Assembly (NCBI GenBank): GCA_033398695.1
Contig: CM065802.1
Span: forward strand, 134,836,096 to 134,900,095
Length of the DNA: 64,000 nt
From: Orobanche coerulescens
Lineage: Eukaryota; Streptophyta; Magnoliopsida; Lamiales; Orobanchaceae
Direction: 5' to 3'
Both the position numbers and the translations under genes were made by a program. The first letter of the stretch is position 1. Every line of letters starts with the position of its first letter. Under the pieces are notes generated by a model that saw only the letters and a list, made by a program, of their open reading frames with translations, was not told the origin of the DNA and did no database searches. This document shows, one piece after another, positions 11,802-23,173 of this stretch.

Positions 11802-12339
11802 TGCTTCTTATTCGAGAATCGCCCATTTCCTCCCCTTCTTCAACCGTGCGAGAGAGAGAGTCTTGAGAGGGAGAGTTCCTCCATACACCACTTATTGTGT
11901 AGATTTCTTCCTCTCTTTTCGATCGGGTGGCTCGGATTGCGGATCTAACACGTGGTTTTCGGATTTGAGTGCTTGATTCTTCAAGAGGTAAGAATTCCTT
12001 TAACCCTTGTATGTTTTTGGGGAGGGTTTGGTGGTGATTTTGTGTTCTAATCCGAATTAGCCGATGTTGTTGTTAGAATTGATAGTATACTCGTGACCCT
12101 TGGTTTTCTTGTTTTTGGTTGGGATGAAATCCCGTTGATATACCATTGACCGATTTCATTTCCTTTTTGCACTCTTGGTGTCCGACGAATTGTCCCAACG
12201 GGTAGAATTAGGATTAATTCTTACCTTTCCGCATTATTGAGACTTGTGTATACCGTTATTGTGTTAGGATTGGATTTTGGAGGATTGTTCGGACCGAAAC
12301 CTATTCCGTCGTCGGTTCCTTCGTTTCGTTTCATTCAAG

Positions 12340-12856
12340 GCAAGTACATGTATTACATTTCGTTATGTATATTGTGATTTTCGAAATGAATGATGAATGG
12401 TGAATTTTTGGGTGCGTGAGATGTGTTCCTTCCACCCGGAGTGTCCGACGGGATGTCTGGGGGTCGATACTAAGGGGTACGGCCGCGGAAGGGAACTTGT
12501 GTGCGTGTGTGATTGAACTTCCACCCGGAGTGTCCGACGGGATGTCTGGGGGTCGATACTAAGGGGTACGGCCGCGGAAGTGGTATCCCACTCGGAGTGT
12601 TCGACGGGATGTCTGGGGGTCGTTACTAAGGGGTACGGCCACGGGATACCAGTTGTGATTTTGTGATACCGTGATGATTGGAAATTGATGTGATTGCCAA
12701 TGTAGTATTCCGGAATATATATGTGGCAAATGACTTATGTTTGAGATGATTGTGTATAACCGCATTTTTGTATATAATGTAGTGTAATTATGTACTTGCA
12801 CTAGCTATTCGAATGCTAACCCCTTAAATGGGGGAAATGCGTCTCATGCATTTCAG
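12340..12856 (+). other. Candidate intron in G1 LTR 1
   Basis: The proposed donor is AAG|GCAAGTA, the consensus of rare GC-AG introns. The proposed branch site is CTAAC in GCTAACCCC, followed by a CCCC/GGGG hairpin and acceptor TTTCAG|GT, about 35 nt from branch site to acceptor. The same layout recurs in the G2, G3 and G4 LTRs. A GT donor (CAAGAG|GTAAG, near 11981) is an alternative 5' end. Splicing is inferred from motifs only. Confidence 0.4.
12432..12655 (+). repeat. G1 LTR internal tandem repeat
   Basis: Three imperfect copies of a unit with GGAGTGTCCGACGGGATGTC, then GGGGGTCG(A/T)TACTAAGGGG and TACGGCC(G/A)CGG. Starts are about 90 and 70 bp apart. The same array in LTR 2 is at 19558-19770. 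Confidence 0.85.
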
Positions 12857-13217
12857 GTACCGGGAGAGCTGAGGAGCAGGCACGGGGCACGCACGCGAAG
12901 GACGGGATGGCTTGATGATAGTGGCTCGAGTCTGTTTTGTTTATTTCTATGTTTGGTTATTGCATATGTCGAGTATTGGAACTAAACTGTTTATTCTTGA
13001 ACTTGGTTTAAGTCCCCTGCATGGGCATCGATTTGATATTTACATTATGTTTTATGTACTCCGTTGAAATGATTTGGCCGAGGCCACGGCCCTATTTACT
13101 CTTGAGTGCATCTTTTGGGGTTTTTATTGTGGTTATGTGTCATTTGTTAGCCTGGTAGACCTCAAGAGGGTTCTACGGCGTGTAATGTCCCATTTGTGAA
13201 TTGGGGTGTTACATTTA

Positions 13218-13251
13218 TGGTATCGGAGCCTTAGGTTTTGAATACCTAGGC
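13218..13251 (+). other. G1 PBS and adjoining stem-loop
   Basis: TGGTATCGGAGCC at 13218-13230, four bases after the LTR, is complementary to the tRNA-iMet 3' end with one change (G where the usual plant PBS has A). It runs into CTTAGGT-TTTGAAT-ACCTAGG, a stem-loop also present in G3 and G4. Confidence 0.85.
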
Positions 13252-13470
13252 TGTTGGTGAATTTTGGTGCATCGGTTGCGTCATTAGAGTCGGTCATTGA
13301 GCCTAATATCATCATGCTACCGTCTTTTCGTGCGACCGTGTTTGTAAGTCTCCTCGAACTCTTATATCTACGTAATTCGTTTTCTTATTTGTTCGGAATC
13401 GTAACTTGTGTTACCAACTTTGTGAATTGTGAATCTTTACGATCTTGTCCTTTTCTTACTTTCCTTGAGT

Positions 13471-14690
13471 ATGTTGAGAGGTCGTGGTAGACCGTCTAGG
13501 GACGCGGCCGAGGCCGTGGTCGGGTGCCGATAATGAGGAGGGCTCACTTTCTCGATCCTCTGCGGACTCGGCCTCTCACTCGGTGCCGTCGGGTAATAAT
13601 GCCGACGCCGGGCTCTTGCCGTACTTGCCAGTTGGTAGCCCAACTTACTCAGATAGCTCGGTGTGGACGCGAGAATCCGCCCCCGACACCGGAAGAGGAG
13701 GCTAGTAAGTGGCTTCAGACGGTGACTAAGATGCACCCTCCTCGTTTCTCCGGATCCTCTGACTCCCTCGGTTGGGAGATTTGGCTCTTTCAGTTGTCCA
13801 GGACCTTCGATGCCGTAGCTTGTCCTGAAGACAGGAGGGTACATATTGCCCAGTACCTCTCGGATAAGGAAGCTGCGGAATGGTGGGAGGCCGTTGTGCC
13901 CGAGACCGTCGAGCTACTTGGGAGGAATTCAAGGCCGCTATGGAAGCAGAGTATTGTCCGCCGCTTGATCAAGGAGCGCAGAATTGTGGAGTTCTTCACC
14001 GCTACACCTCGGGACGTGCCTATTTCTCAGGCCATCATTACTTACAATCAGCGGTTGGGTTTCGTGAGAGATCGGGTGAGGTCGGAGGCCGATAAAATCC
14101 GTTACTTCAATATGCGCATGAAGCCGCATATTAGGCGAGTATGGCACCGCTCATGTGTGCCACTTTGAAAGAATACCAGGATCGCGCCCTAGCGATCGAG
14201 ATGGCGGTTCCGGAATCGAGTCGGTTTCGGAAGCTAAGAAGCGAAGACTACGGTGGATTCTCGGCCAGGAAGGGTGGTCGATTTTCGAGGTCTCGTTCGC
14301 TCCCATACCGGGGAAGAGGCCGTTCCATCAGGCCGGTGGATCTCGTGGTAACCGTTCGATTCGATCCGTCGCTTCGGGTGTCAGGGTTTGTTTTAACTGC
14401 AACCAATATGAGCATTTGATGAAGGATTGTCCTTTTCCCCCCGTTGCTTGCTTCACTTGCGGGAAGACCGGGCATCGGGCGACTCATTGTGAGAGAGCCA
14501 CCAGGGTCGCTAGAGTTCCGACTACCACTACCGATCAGAGGGATCATAATACTCCAGCTACTCAGGTTCCGCAGGGTTCGGGTCGCGGTAGAGGTCGGGG
14601 ACAGCCGGATCGCCGCGCAGCCTCGAGCTCGGGTTCAGTCCACCCCCGACTGTATCAGATGAGGCGCACAGAGGAGGCAGACATTCCGGT
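13471..14690 (+). pseudogene. G1 gag copy 1, frameshifted
   Basis: Starts at ATG 13471 with an Arg-Gly-rich N terminus (LRGRGRPS). The frame then breaks repeatedly. The stretch 13524-14168 has PPRFSGSSDSLGWEIWLFQL and EAAEWWEAVVPE (the WW motif of Gypsy gag); TWEEFKAAMEAEY follows in another frame at 13922, and DKIRYFNMRMKPHIR near 14090. From 14380 two zinc knuckles are intact: CFNCNQYEHLMKDC and CFTCGKTGHRATHC. Gag coats the element RNA. Comparison with copy 2 shows that several breaks are single-base G or C losses. Confidence 0.85.
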
Positions 14691-15057
14691 AGCGTCAGGT
14701 ACCACTCAGATCCTTACTCATCCAGTTTCCGTGCTTTTCGATTCGGGTGCAACCCATTCCTTTATTGCGTCGGATTGTGTGTATCGTATTGGCTTTGACT
14801 GCTTGTTTGAGTGTGAACCGTTTGTGGTGGGTACGCCTAGCGGGGATCGTATGGTTGGGGACCGGGAAGTTAGGGATTGCCCCGTGAGGATCGGGAGCCG
14901 AGATTGGCCCTCGAACCTCATCGTTATCGACCTTAAGGGTGAGGATTTAATCCTCGGGGACGATTGGTTAGAGCGTCACGGTGCTATCATGAACTATCGG
15001 ACTCGTACTATCTCGATCGTGGCCGAGGATGGCACCGAGCATACTCGTCTACCGTAA
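14155..15057 (+). CDS. G1 gag C terminus and aspartic protease, copy 1 (open frame)
   Basis: A 300-codon frame with both zinc knuckles, a Gly-Arg/Gln-rich linker (GSGRGRGRGQ), then the protease. The active site is VLFDSGATHSFI, followed by LILGDDWLERHG and a conserved strand ending ISIVAEDGTEH. This is standard Gypsy gag-protease order, and the protease domain appears complete. The frame ends at 15057 through a shift; RT follows in other frames. Confidence 0.85.
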   Translation: MCHFERIPGSRPSDRDGGSGIESVSEAKKRRLRWILGQEGWSIFEVSFAPIPGKRPFHQAGGSRGNRSIRSVASGVRVCFNCNQYEHLMKDCPFPPVACFTCGKTGHRATHCERATRVARVPTTTTDQRDHNTPATQVPQGSGRGRGRGQPDRRAASSSGSVHPRLYQMRRTEEADIPVASGTTQILTHPVSVLFDSGATHSFIASDCVYRIGFDCLFECEPFVVGTPSGDRMVGDREVRDCPVRIGSRDWPSNLIVIDLKGEDLILGDDWLERHGAIMNYRTRTISIVAEDGTEHTRLP

Positions 15058-15059
15058 GC

Positions 15060-16160
15060 CGGGTAGATCGGGAAGCGTGATTAGCGCCTTGAAGGCGATG
15101 AAACTTCGAACCAGGGTGTGTCGGCTCTGGTGCTATGCCACTGAAGGCGGAAGATGGTGGAGTTGACATGTCGTCAATTCCGGTTGTTAGTGAGTATCCG
15201 ATGTCTTCCCAGACGACTTACGGGATTACCACCACGGCGAGAGGTGGAGTTTCCTATCGATCTAGAGCCGAATGCGGCCCCTATTTCTCGAGCACCGTAC
15301 CGTATGGCACCGTCGGAGATGTTAGAGTTGAAGAACCGGTTGGGAGAATTGCTAGATAAAGGGTATATTCGACCGAGCGCATCGCCTTGGGGTGCGCCGT
15401 ACTTTCGTTAAGAAGAAAGATGGGTCGCTTCGTTTATGCATCGATTATCGAGAATTAAACAAGTGACCATCAAAAATAAATACCCTTTGCCCGGGATTGA
15501 CGATTTGTTTGATCGGCTTCAGGGGGCGACAGTCTTTTCGAAGATTGATTTGCGATCGGGCTACTACGATTGAGAATTCGGGGCGTCGATGTTCAAAGCC
15601 GCCTTCGGACGAGATATGGCCATTACGAGTTTGTGGTTATGCCTTTCGGGCTAACTAACGCCCAGTTGTTCATGCGGTTGATGAACAAGGTTTTTATTGA
15701 GTATCTGGACAAATTCGTAGTCGTTTTATCGACGATATTCTTATCTATTCACGGAGTCGGGAGGATCACGCCTTACATCTCCGAATTGTATTAGACACTT
15801 TGAGGACCGAGCGGTTGTACGCGAAGTTCTCTAAGTGTGAGTTTTGGCTCGAGGAAGTGACGTTCCTCGGGCACGTGATTTCAGCGAGAGGGAGTTCGGG
15901 TAGATCCACGAAGATAGAGCGGTGATGGCTTGGGAGCCGCCTAAGAATGTGAAGGAGGTGAGGAGTTTTCTGGGTCTCGCCGGCTATTACCGCAGATTCG
16001 TTGAGGATTTTCTAAGATCGCTAGACCACTCACTCGGTTGCTCCGAAAACTTCGAAGTTCGAGTGGGCTGAGGCAGGCGGGGCGGCTTTGACGAGTTAAA
16101 GAGACGTCGACTACCGCGCCCGTTTTAGCATTGCCTCGGGGAACGAGGACTTCGTAGTGT
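15060..16160 (+). pseudogene. G1 reverse transcriptase copy 1, frameshifted
   Basis: Recognisable pieces in several frames: [34 protein letters not shown] and [13 protein letters not shown] (15235-15400), [12 protein letters not shown] (15620-15665), the FIDDIL active-site region interrupted by loss of one T near 15725, and [18 protein letters not shown] (15945-16000). These are the finger, palm and connection motifs of Gypsy RT in order. At least five frame breaks make it non-functional as written. Confidence 0.85.
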
Positions 16161-16474
16161 ATAGTGATGCTTCGGGCCTTGGTCTAGGGTGTGTTTTGAT
16201 GCGAGAGAGACGAGTGATTGCTTATGCGTCCCGCCAATTGAAACCTTATGAAGTAAACTACCCCACGCACGATTTGGAGTTAGGCTGCGGTCGTTTCGCC
16301 TTAAAAATCTGGAGGCACTACCTCTATGGGTCATCATGTAAGATTTTTACGGATCACAAGAGTTTGAAGTACATCTTCAGCGAGAAAGAGTTGAACATGA
16401 GGCGGCGTAGGTGGTTAGAGTTAATTAAAGATTTCGACCTCGAGATACTTTACCATCTGGTAAGGCCAACGTAG
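16157..16474 (+). pseudogene. G1 RNase H domain
   Basis: An open frame beginning [19 protein letters not shown] (catalytic Asp in YSDAS), then [32 protein letters not shown] and [11 protein letters not shown], ending [14 protein letters not shown]. This is the full Gypsy RNase H. It follows RT after a frame break and is cut off from integrase by another. Confidence 0.85.
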
Positions 16475-17374
16475 TGGGCGATGCGTTGAGCGAGAAAACC
16501 GATGGCTTTGCGGATGTTAGAGGTACTTACACCGCGAGTAAGATCCAGCGAGATTTCATCCGTCGAATATTGAGGTTTGGGTTCGAGAGTTCAGGGCCGA
16601 TTATGTGCATTAGAGATCACTTCGTCCTGGTGATGATATCAAGGCGAAGCAATATGACGATCCGTTTTTGGTCCAACCGAGGGGATGTGAGGAAAGGGAA
16701 AGCCCTGGATTTGTGGTTCACGATGATGGAGTTTTGAGGTTTCGCGCGGACTTTGTGTACCATGTGATAATGAGCCGAGACGAGAAGATCTTGAGCGAAG
16801 CTCATACCACGCCCTACTCCATACATCCCGGTACGAGTAAAATGTACAAGGACGTGAGGAGTAACTACCGGTGGAGTAATTTGAAGATGGATGTTAGCGA
16901 GTTTGTGGCGAAGTGTTTGACTGTCAACGAGTTAAGGCCGAGCATCGGCGACCAGCTGGCTATTACGACCACTTCCTATCCCGGAGTGGAAATGGGAGGA
17001 TATTTCTATGGATTTCATTACCAATATGCCCAAGACTCGGACGGGAATGAACATGATTTGGGTCGTTGTTGATCGACTAACCAAATCAGCTCATTTTCCG
17101 AGTATAAAGGACACTTGGGGGCCGGAGAGGCTTGCACGAGTGTTTGTTGCGGAAATAGTGAGATTGCATGGGACCCCTAAGAGCATTGTTTCGGATCGTG
17201 ATGGCGATTCATATCACATTTTTGGCAGCCGTTCATAGAGCTTTGGGAACCGAGTTGAGACTTAGTACATCCTACCACCCTCGGAGCAGACGGACGATCT
17301 GAGCGGACGATCTGAGACACTAGAAGATATCGAGAGCACATGCATTAGATTGGAAGGATGATTGGGAGACACAC
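16475..17374 (+). pseudogene. G1 integrase zinc finger and core, frameshifted
   Basis: Pieces include the end of the linker (16474-16737), the HHCC finger region around SEAHTTPYSIHPGTSKMYKD (16795-16850, two His present), and the core start MDFITNMPKTRTGMNMIWVV with WVVVDRLTKSAHF (17008-17100), where the first catalytic Asp is the one in MDFI. IVSDRDGD near 17190 holds the second Asp. The segment with the catalytic Glu, normally about 35 residues on, is scrambled near 17280-17330, which also has a repeated GGACGATCTGAG. Confidence 0.8.
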
Positions 17375-18049
17375 TTGCCGTTGATCGAGTTCACGTATAA
17401 CAATAGTTGGCATGCCTCGATCAAAATGGCACCATTCGAAGCGTTGTATGGAAGGAGGTGCAGATCACCGTTGTGTTGGGATGATACGTCCGAGCTAATC
17501 GGTACCGAGCCCGATATGATAGTTGAGACGAGGGAGAAGATTACCTTGATTCGTGGTAGATTGCTGACGGCCCAGAGTCGGCAGAAGTCTTATGCCGATA
17601 CACGTCGCCGACCGTTGGAGTTTGAGGTGGGAGATCACGTCTTGCTTAAGGTGTCGCCGACACGGGGAGTTTACCGCTTCGGTCGGAAGGGTAAACTTAG
17701 TCCGAGATTTATCGGGCCGTTTGAGATTTTAGATAGAGTTGGAGAACTCGCGTATCGGTTAGGCTTGCCGCCGTCCCTGAGCCACGTGCATAACGTATTT
17801 CATGTTTCCCAGCTTAGGAAGTACGTATCGGACCCTAGCCATATTATTGATTTTGGAGAGGTCGAGTTGGGGCCCGACATTACCTTCGAGGAGAGGCCGA
17901 TTCAGATCGTAGAGCGTCGGGTTAAGCAACTCAGGCACAAAACCATCCCTTTGGTCAAAGTGCAGTGGTCGAGGCATGGATCCGAGGAGGCCACGTGGGA
18001 AACAGAGGAGAGTATGAGGTCGAGATACCCCGAGTTATTCGTATTGTAA
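17375..18049 (+). CDS. G1 integrase C terminus with chromodomain-like module
   Basis: An intact 224-codon frame. It starts MPLIEFTYNNSWHASIKMAP and continues with FEALYGRRCRSPLCW, the basic SYADTRRRPLEFEVGDHVLL, and KLSPRFIGPFEIL (GPY/F module). The last 50 residues, from RRVKQLRHKTIPLVKVQW to EEATWETEESMRSRYPELF, resemble the chromodomain tail of Tekay-type chromoviruses, which is thought to direct integration to marked chromatin. The stop at 18047-18049 lies just before the polypurine tract. Confidence 0.9.
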   Translation: MPLIEFTYNNSWHASIKMAPFEALYGRRCRSPLCWDDTSELIGTEPDMIVETREKITLIRGRLLTAQSRQKSYADTRRRPLEFEVGDHVLLKVSPTRGVYRFGRKGKLSPRFIGPFEILDRVGELAYRLGLPPSLSHVHNVFHVSQLRKYVSDPSHIIDFGEVELGPDITFEERPIQIVERRVKQLRHKTIPLVKVQWSRHGSEEATWETEESMRSRYPELFVL

Positions 18050-18085
18050 GTTTCGGGACGAAACTTAATTTTTAGGGGGAGATAA
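18050..18085 (+). promoter_or_regulatory. G1 3' end block and polypurine tract
   Basis: TTTCGGGACGAAACTT, then TTTAGGGGGAGATAA directly before LTR 2. The first block is shared with G3 and G4 and, in diverged form, G2. Confidence 0.88.
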
Positions 18086-20335
18086 TGTAATATCCGCGTT
18101 TTCTATCCTGGGTAATTTCTATTTTGGTGCATTTTCGTTTCGGACAACTCGCCTGGCACTGTTTTGTAATTCTGAACCTATTTTATTCGTGGAGTTTTTC
18201 CGTTTAGATGGGTCTTGATAATGTTTTTACGTAATTTCATCTCGTGTTATATTCTGTCGCATGTGTATTCGTTTCTCGTTAAATTCGTTCGATTTCGTCG
18301 CTTTCTTACTTCCATGAGTTCGTATGCTTATGTAGAGCATGTTGCGAGTTTCGGATTGTTAATCCGACGTTGTGTCGTGACTTTCGGTTGTTTGGGCCGT
18401 TTTCGTAATTTCCTAGAAGTTTAGGGAATTTGTCCCTTATTCGACTTTGGTTGTGTACCTCAGATCGTTTTGGGTTCCGTACTTCCATTTCGTGTTATTG
18501 TTGCCCAAATATCGATCCCTGTTGCTTTTATTCTCCTTAGGATCATTTTTCGTCATTTTGGGACCCGAGGGGGTGTGGGCCGCGGCACAAGAATTGTGAG
18601 CCGCGGCACACACATCGCCGATTGTTGCCTTAACAAATCGTACCGTGTGCCGGGGCACATGGATTGGGCGCCGCGGCACACAACCGAGTCAGTGCCGCGG
18701 CACACTTGTCCGGGCCGCGGCACACCCGTGTGACACTTGCCGCGAAATCGGTATCTGCAGCGTGCCGCGCACGATCCGGCAGCGGCCGCGGCACATGCCG
18801 AGTCCGAGCCGCGGCACACTTCAGATGAGCCGCGGCACAACGAGCGGTCGGCCACCACTGGGCACAATTTTGGCTCTGTGCCGCGGCACGGTTTAGCCGA
18901 GCCGCGGCACACGGCGCGGCGCCGCTATATCTGCTTCTTATTCGGCGAGAATCGCCCATTTCCTCCCCTTCTTCAACCGTGCGAGAGAGAGAGTCTTGAG
19001 AGGGAGAGTTCCTCCATACACCACTTATTGTGTAGATTTCTTCCTCTCTTTTCGATCGGGTGGCTCGGATTGCGGATCTAACACGTGGTTTTGGATTTGA
19101 GTGCTTGATTCTTCAAGAGGTAAGAATTCCTTTAACCCTTGTATGTTTTGGGGAGGGTTTGGTGGTGATTTTGTGTTCTAATCCGAATTAGCCGATGTTG
19201 TTGTTAGAATTGATAGTATACTCGTGACCCTTGGTTTTCTTGTTTTTGGTTGGGATGAAATCCGTTGATATACCATTGACCGATTTCATTTCCTTTTTGC
19301 ACTCTTGGTGTCAACGAATTGTCCCAACGGTTAGAATTAGGATTAATTATTACATTTCAGCTTTATTGTGACTTTTGTATACCGTTTTTGTGTTAGGATT
19401 GGATTTTGGAGGATTGTTCGGACCGAAACCTATTCCTCGTCGGTTCCTTCGTTTCGTTTCATTCAAGGCAAGTACATGTATTACATTTCGTTATGTATAT
19501 TGTGATTTTCGAAATGAATGATGAATGGTGAATTTTTGGGTGCGTGAGATGTGTTCCTTCCACCGGAGTGTCCGACGGGATGTCCGGGGTCGATACTAAG
19601 GGTACGGCCGCGGAAGGGAACTTGTGTGCGTGTGTGATTGAACTTCCACCGGAGTGTCCGGCGGGATGTCCGGGGTCGATACTAAGAGTACGGCCGCGGA
19701 AGTGGTATCCCACTCGGAGTGTTCGACGGGATGTCTGGGGGTCGTTACTAAGGGGTACGGCCACGGGATACCAGTTGTGATTTTGTGATACCGTGATGAT
19801 TGGAAATTGATGTGATTGCCAATGTAGTATTCCGGAATATATATGTGGCAAATGACTTATGTTTGAGATGATTGTGTATAACCGCATTTTTGTATATAAT
19901 GTAGTGTAATTATGTACTTGCACTAACCATTCGAATGCTAACCCCTTAAATGGGGGAAATGCGTCTTATGCATTTCAGGTACCGGGAGAGCTGAGGAGCA
20001 GGCACGGGGCACGCACGCGAAGGACGGGATGGCTTGATGATAGTGGCTCGAGTCTGTTTTGTTTATTTCTATGTTTGGTTATTGCATATGTCGAGTATTG
20101 GAACTAAAGTGTTTATTCTTGAACTTGGTTTAAGTCCCCTGCGTGGGCATCGAATTGATATTTACATTATGTTTTATGTACTCCGTTGAAATGATTTGGC
20201 CGAGGCCACGGCCCTATTTACTCTTGAGTGCATCTTTTGGGGTTTTCATTGTGGTTATGTGTCATTTGTTAGCCTGGTAGACCTCAAGAGGGTTCTACGG
20301 CGTGTAATGTCCCATTTGTGAATTGGGGTGTTACA
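18086..20335 (+). repeat. G1 LTR copy 2
   Basis: 2250 bp, homologous to 10975-13213. Palindrome array at about 18575-18920, TATATC near 18926, donor-like AAGGCAAG at 19465, 19558-19770 tandem repeat, acceptor-like TTTCAG ending 19978. It keeps more complete CCGCGGCAC units than LTR 1. It is followed not by host DNA but by a second PBS and internal region. Confidence 0.92.
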
Positions 20336-20339
20336 TTTA

Positions 20340-20373
20340 TGGTATCGGAGCCTTAGGTTTTGAATACCTAGGC
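20340..20373 (+). other. G1 PBS and stem-loop, copy 2
   Basis: TGGTATCGGAGCC at 20340-20352 and the same CTTAGGT...ACCTAGG stem-loop, confirming that a second internal region begins after LTR 2. Confidence 0.88.
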
Positions 20374-20594
20374 TGTTGGTGAATTTTGGTCTGTCAGTTG
20401 CGTCATTAGAGTCAGTCATTGAGCCTAATATCATCATGCTACCGTCTTTTCGTGCGACCCGTGGCTGTAAGTCTCCTCGAACTCTTATATCTCTGTAATT
20501 CATTTTCTTGCGCTGTTCGGAATCGTAACTTGTGTTACCAACTTTGTGAATTGTGAATCTTTCTGATCTTGTCCTTTTCTTACTTTCCTTCAGT

Positions 20595-22183
20595 ATGTTG
20601 AGAGGTCGTGGTAGACCGTCTAGGGGACGCGGCCGAGGCCGTGGTCGGGGTGCTGATAATGAGGAGGGCTCACTTTCTCAGTCCTCTGCGGACTCAGCCT
20701 CTCACTCAGTGCCGTCGGGTAATAATGCCGACGCCGGGGCTACTGCCGTACTTGGCGATTGGTAGCCCAACTTACTCGAATAGCTCGGGGTGGACGCGAG
20801 AATCCGCCCCGACACGGAAGAGGAGGCTAGTAAGTGGCTTGAGACGGTGACTAAGATGCACCCTCCTCGTTTCTCGGATCCTCCGACTCCCTCGGTTGGG
20901 AGATTTGGCTCTTTCGGTTGTCAGGACCTTCGATGCCGTAGCTTGTCACGAAGACGGAGGTACATATTGCCCAGTACCTCCCGGATAAGGAAGGCTGCGG
21001 AATGGTGGGAGGCCGTTGTGCCCGAGAGACCGTCGAGCTACTTGGGAGGAATTCAAGGCTGCTATGGAAGCAGTATTGTCCGCCGCCGATCAAGGAGCGC
21101 AGAATTGTGGAGTTCTTCACCGCTACACCTCGGGACGTGCCTATTTCTCGTGCCATCATTACTTACAATCGGCGGTTGGGTTTCGTGAGAGATCGGGTGA
21201 GGTCGGAGGCCGATAAAATCCGTTACTTCAATATGCGCATGAAGCCGCATATTAGGCGAGTATGGCACCGCTCATGTGTGCCACTTTGAAAGAATACCGA
21301 GATCGCGCCCTAGCGATCGAGATGGCGGATTCGGAATCGAGTCGGTTTGAAGCTAAGAAGCGAAGACTACGGTGGATTCTCGGCCAGGAAGGGTGGTCGA
21401 TTTCGAGGTCTCGTTACGCTCCCATACGGGGAAGAGGCCGTTCCATCGAGCCGGTGGATCTCGGGGTAACCGTTGATTCGATCCGTCGCCGGGTGTCGGG
21501 GTTTGTTTTAAGCGCAACCAATATGAGCATTTGATGAAGGATTGTCCTTTTCCCCGTTGCTTGCTTCACTTGCAGGCGGCCGGGCATCGGGCGACTCATT
21601 GTGAGAGAGCCACCGGGGTCGCTAGAGTTCCGACTACCACTACCGATCGGAGGATCATAATACTCCGGCTACTCGGGTTCCGCAGGTTCGGGTCGCGGTA
21701 GAGGTCGGGACGGCCGGATCGCCGCGCGACCTCGAGCTCGGGTTGATCCACCCCATGTATCGAGATGAGGCGCACGAGAGGAGCGGACATTCCGGTAGCG
21801 TCAGTACCACTCGAGATCCTTACTCATCCGGTTTAGTGCTTTTCGAATCGGGTGCAACCCATACCTTTATTGCGTCGGATAGTTTGTATCGAATAGGCTT
21901 TGCATGCTTGTTTGAGTGATAACCTATTGTGGTGGGTACGCCTAGCGAGATCGTATGGTTGGGGACCGGGAAGTTAGGGATTGCCCGTGAGGATCGGGAG
22001 CCGAGATTGGCCTCGAAACTCATCGTTATCGACCTTAAGGGTGAGGATTTTATCCTCGGGGACGATTGGTTAGAGCGTCACGGTTCTATCATGAACTATC
22101 GGACTCGTACTATCTCGATTGTGGCCGAGGATGGCACCGAGCATACTCTCGTCTGTAAGCCGGTAGATCGGAAGCGTGATTAG
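20595..22183 (+). pseudogene. G1 gag-protease copy 2, frameshifted
   Basis: Begins at ATG 20595 with the Arg-Gly-rich N terminus intact through RGRGADNEEGSLSQSSADS. Later parts repeat those of copy 1: MVGGRCARETVELL, ERRIVEFFTATPRDVPIS (about 21090) and DKIRYFNMRMKPHIR (21215). The first zinc knuckle has an Arg or Ser where copy 1 has Cys (TTTTAAGCGCAACC at 21505), and LFESGATH replaces LFDSGATH near 21840, so the catalytic protease Asp is lost. GEDFILGDDWLERHGS follows. It is more decayed than copy 1. Confidence 0.82.
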
Positions 22184-22203
22184 CGCCTTGAAGGCGATGA
22201 AAC

Positions 22204-23173
22204 TTGAACCGGGTGTGTCGGCTCTTTGGTGCTATGCCACGAAGGCGGAAGATGGTGGAGTTGACATGTCGTCAATTCCGGTTGTTAGTGAGTATCCGAT
22301 GTCTTCCTGGACGACTTACGGGATTACCACCACGGCGAGAGGTGGAGTTTCCTATCGATCTAGAGCCGAATGCGGCCCCTATTTCTCGAGCACCGTACCG
22401 TATGGCACCGTCGGAGATGTTAGAGTTGAAGAACCGGTTGGGAGAATTGCTAGATAAAGGGTATATTCGACCGAGCGCATCGCCTTGGGGTGCGCCCGTA
22501 CTTTCGTTAAGAAGAAAGATGGGTCGCCGTTTATGCATCGATGATCCAGAAATAAACAAGCTGACCATCAAAAATAAAAACCCATTGCCCAGGAAAGACG
22601 ATTAGTTTGATCGGCCGAGGCGGCAGTCTTTTCGAAGATTGATTTGCGATCGGGCTACTACGATTGAGAATTCGGGGCGTCGATGTTCAAAGCCGCCTTC
22701 GGACGAGATATGGCCATTACGAGTTTGTGGTTATGCCTTCGGGCTAACTAACGCCCAGCGGATGTTCATGCGGTTGATGAACAAGGTTTTTATTGAGTAT
22801 CTGGAAAAATTCGTAGTCGTTTTTATCGTCGATATTCTTATCTATTCACGAGTCGGGAGGATCACGCCTTACATCTCCGAATTGTATTAGACACTTTGAG
22901 GCGGCGGTTATGCGCGAAGTTCTCTAAGTGTGAGTTTTAATCGAGGAAGTGGCGTTCCTCGGGCACGTGATTCAGCGAGAGGAGTTCGGGTAGATCCACG
23001 AAGATAGAGCGGTGATGGCTTGGGAGCCGCCTAAGAATGTGAAGGAGGTGAGGAGTTTTCTGGGTCTCGCCGGCTATTACCGCAGATTCGTTGAGGGATT
23101 TTCTAAGATCGCTAGACCACTCACTCAGTTGCTCCAGAAAACTCAGAAGTTCGAGTGGACTGCAGACAGGCAG
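22204..23173 (+). pseudogene. G1 reverse transcriptase copy 2, truncated
   Basis: Repeats the RT motifs of copy 1 up to [20 protein letters not shown] and [14 protein letters not shown], then stops at 23173 in the RT-RNase H connection. The active-site region reads FIVDIL at about 22820, so one of the two catalytic aspartates is Val. RNase H, integrase and the closing LTR are absent. Confidence 0.82.

Larger units (their letters stand above)
10975..13213 (+). repeat. G1 LTR copy 1
   Basis: 2239 bp, TGTAATATCCGCG to GGGGTGTTACA. In order: U3; an array of CCGCGGCAC words (11462-11790); a TATATC box (11796); a GAGAGA-rich probable transcript start; a GT splice-donor-like CAAGAGGTAAG near 11981; AAGGCAAGTA at 12337; three repeats of a CGGAGTGTCCGACGGGATGT unit (12432-12655); and CTAACCCC, a hairpin and TTTCAGGT near 12818-12858. 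Confidence 0.92.
10975..23173 (+). mobile_element. G1, Tekay-like Gypsy in tandem form LTR-INT-LTR-INT'
   Basis: The order is LTR (10975-13213), internal region with gag to chromodomain (13214-18085), LTR (18086-20335), then a second internal region (20336-23173) that repeats PBS, gag, protease and RT and stops abruptly where the first copy reaches about 16075. No third LTR follows. The FDSGATHSF protease, the C-terminal chromodomain-like module and the GGGACGAAACTT block before the polypurine tract place it among chromoviruses, most likely the Tekay (Del) group. Both internal copies carry many frame breaks. Confidence 0.9.

Noticed and set aside
11326..11948. Several long GC-rich open frames (Cys/Arg/Ala-rich) in the G1 LTR
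   Set aside because: Produced by the CCGCGGCAC array, open in several frames on both strands, and not conserved in frame in LTR 2.
13218..13230. tRNA gene fragments at PBS sites
   Set aside because: Only 12-13 bases match the complement of the tRNA 3' end; no tRNA fold is present. They are primer-binding sites.
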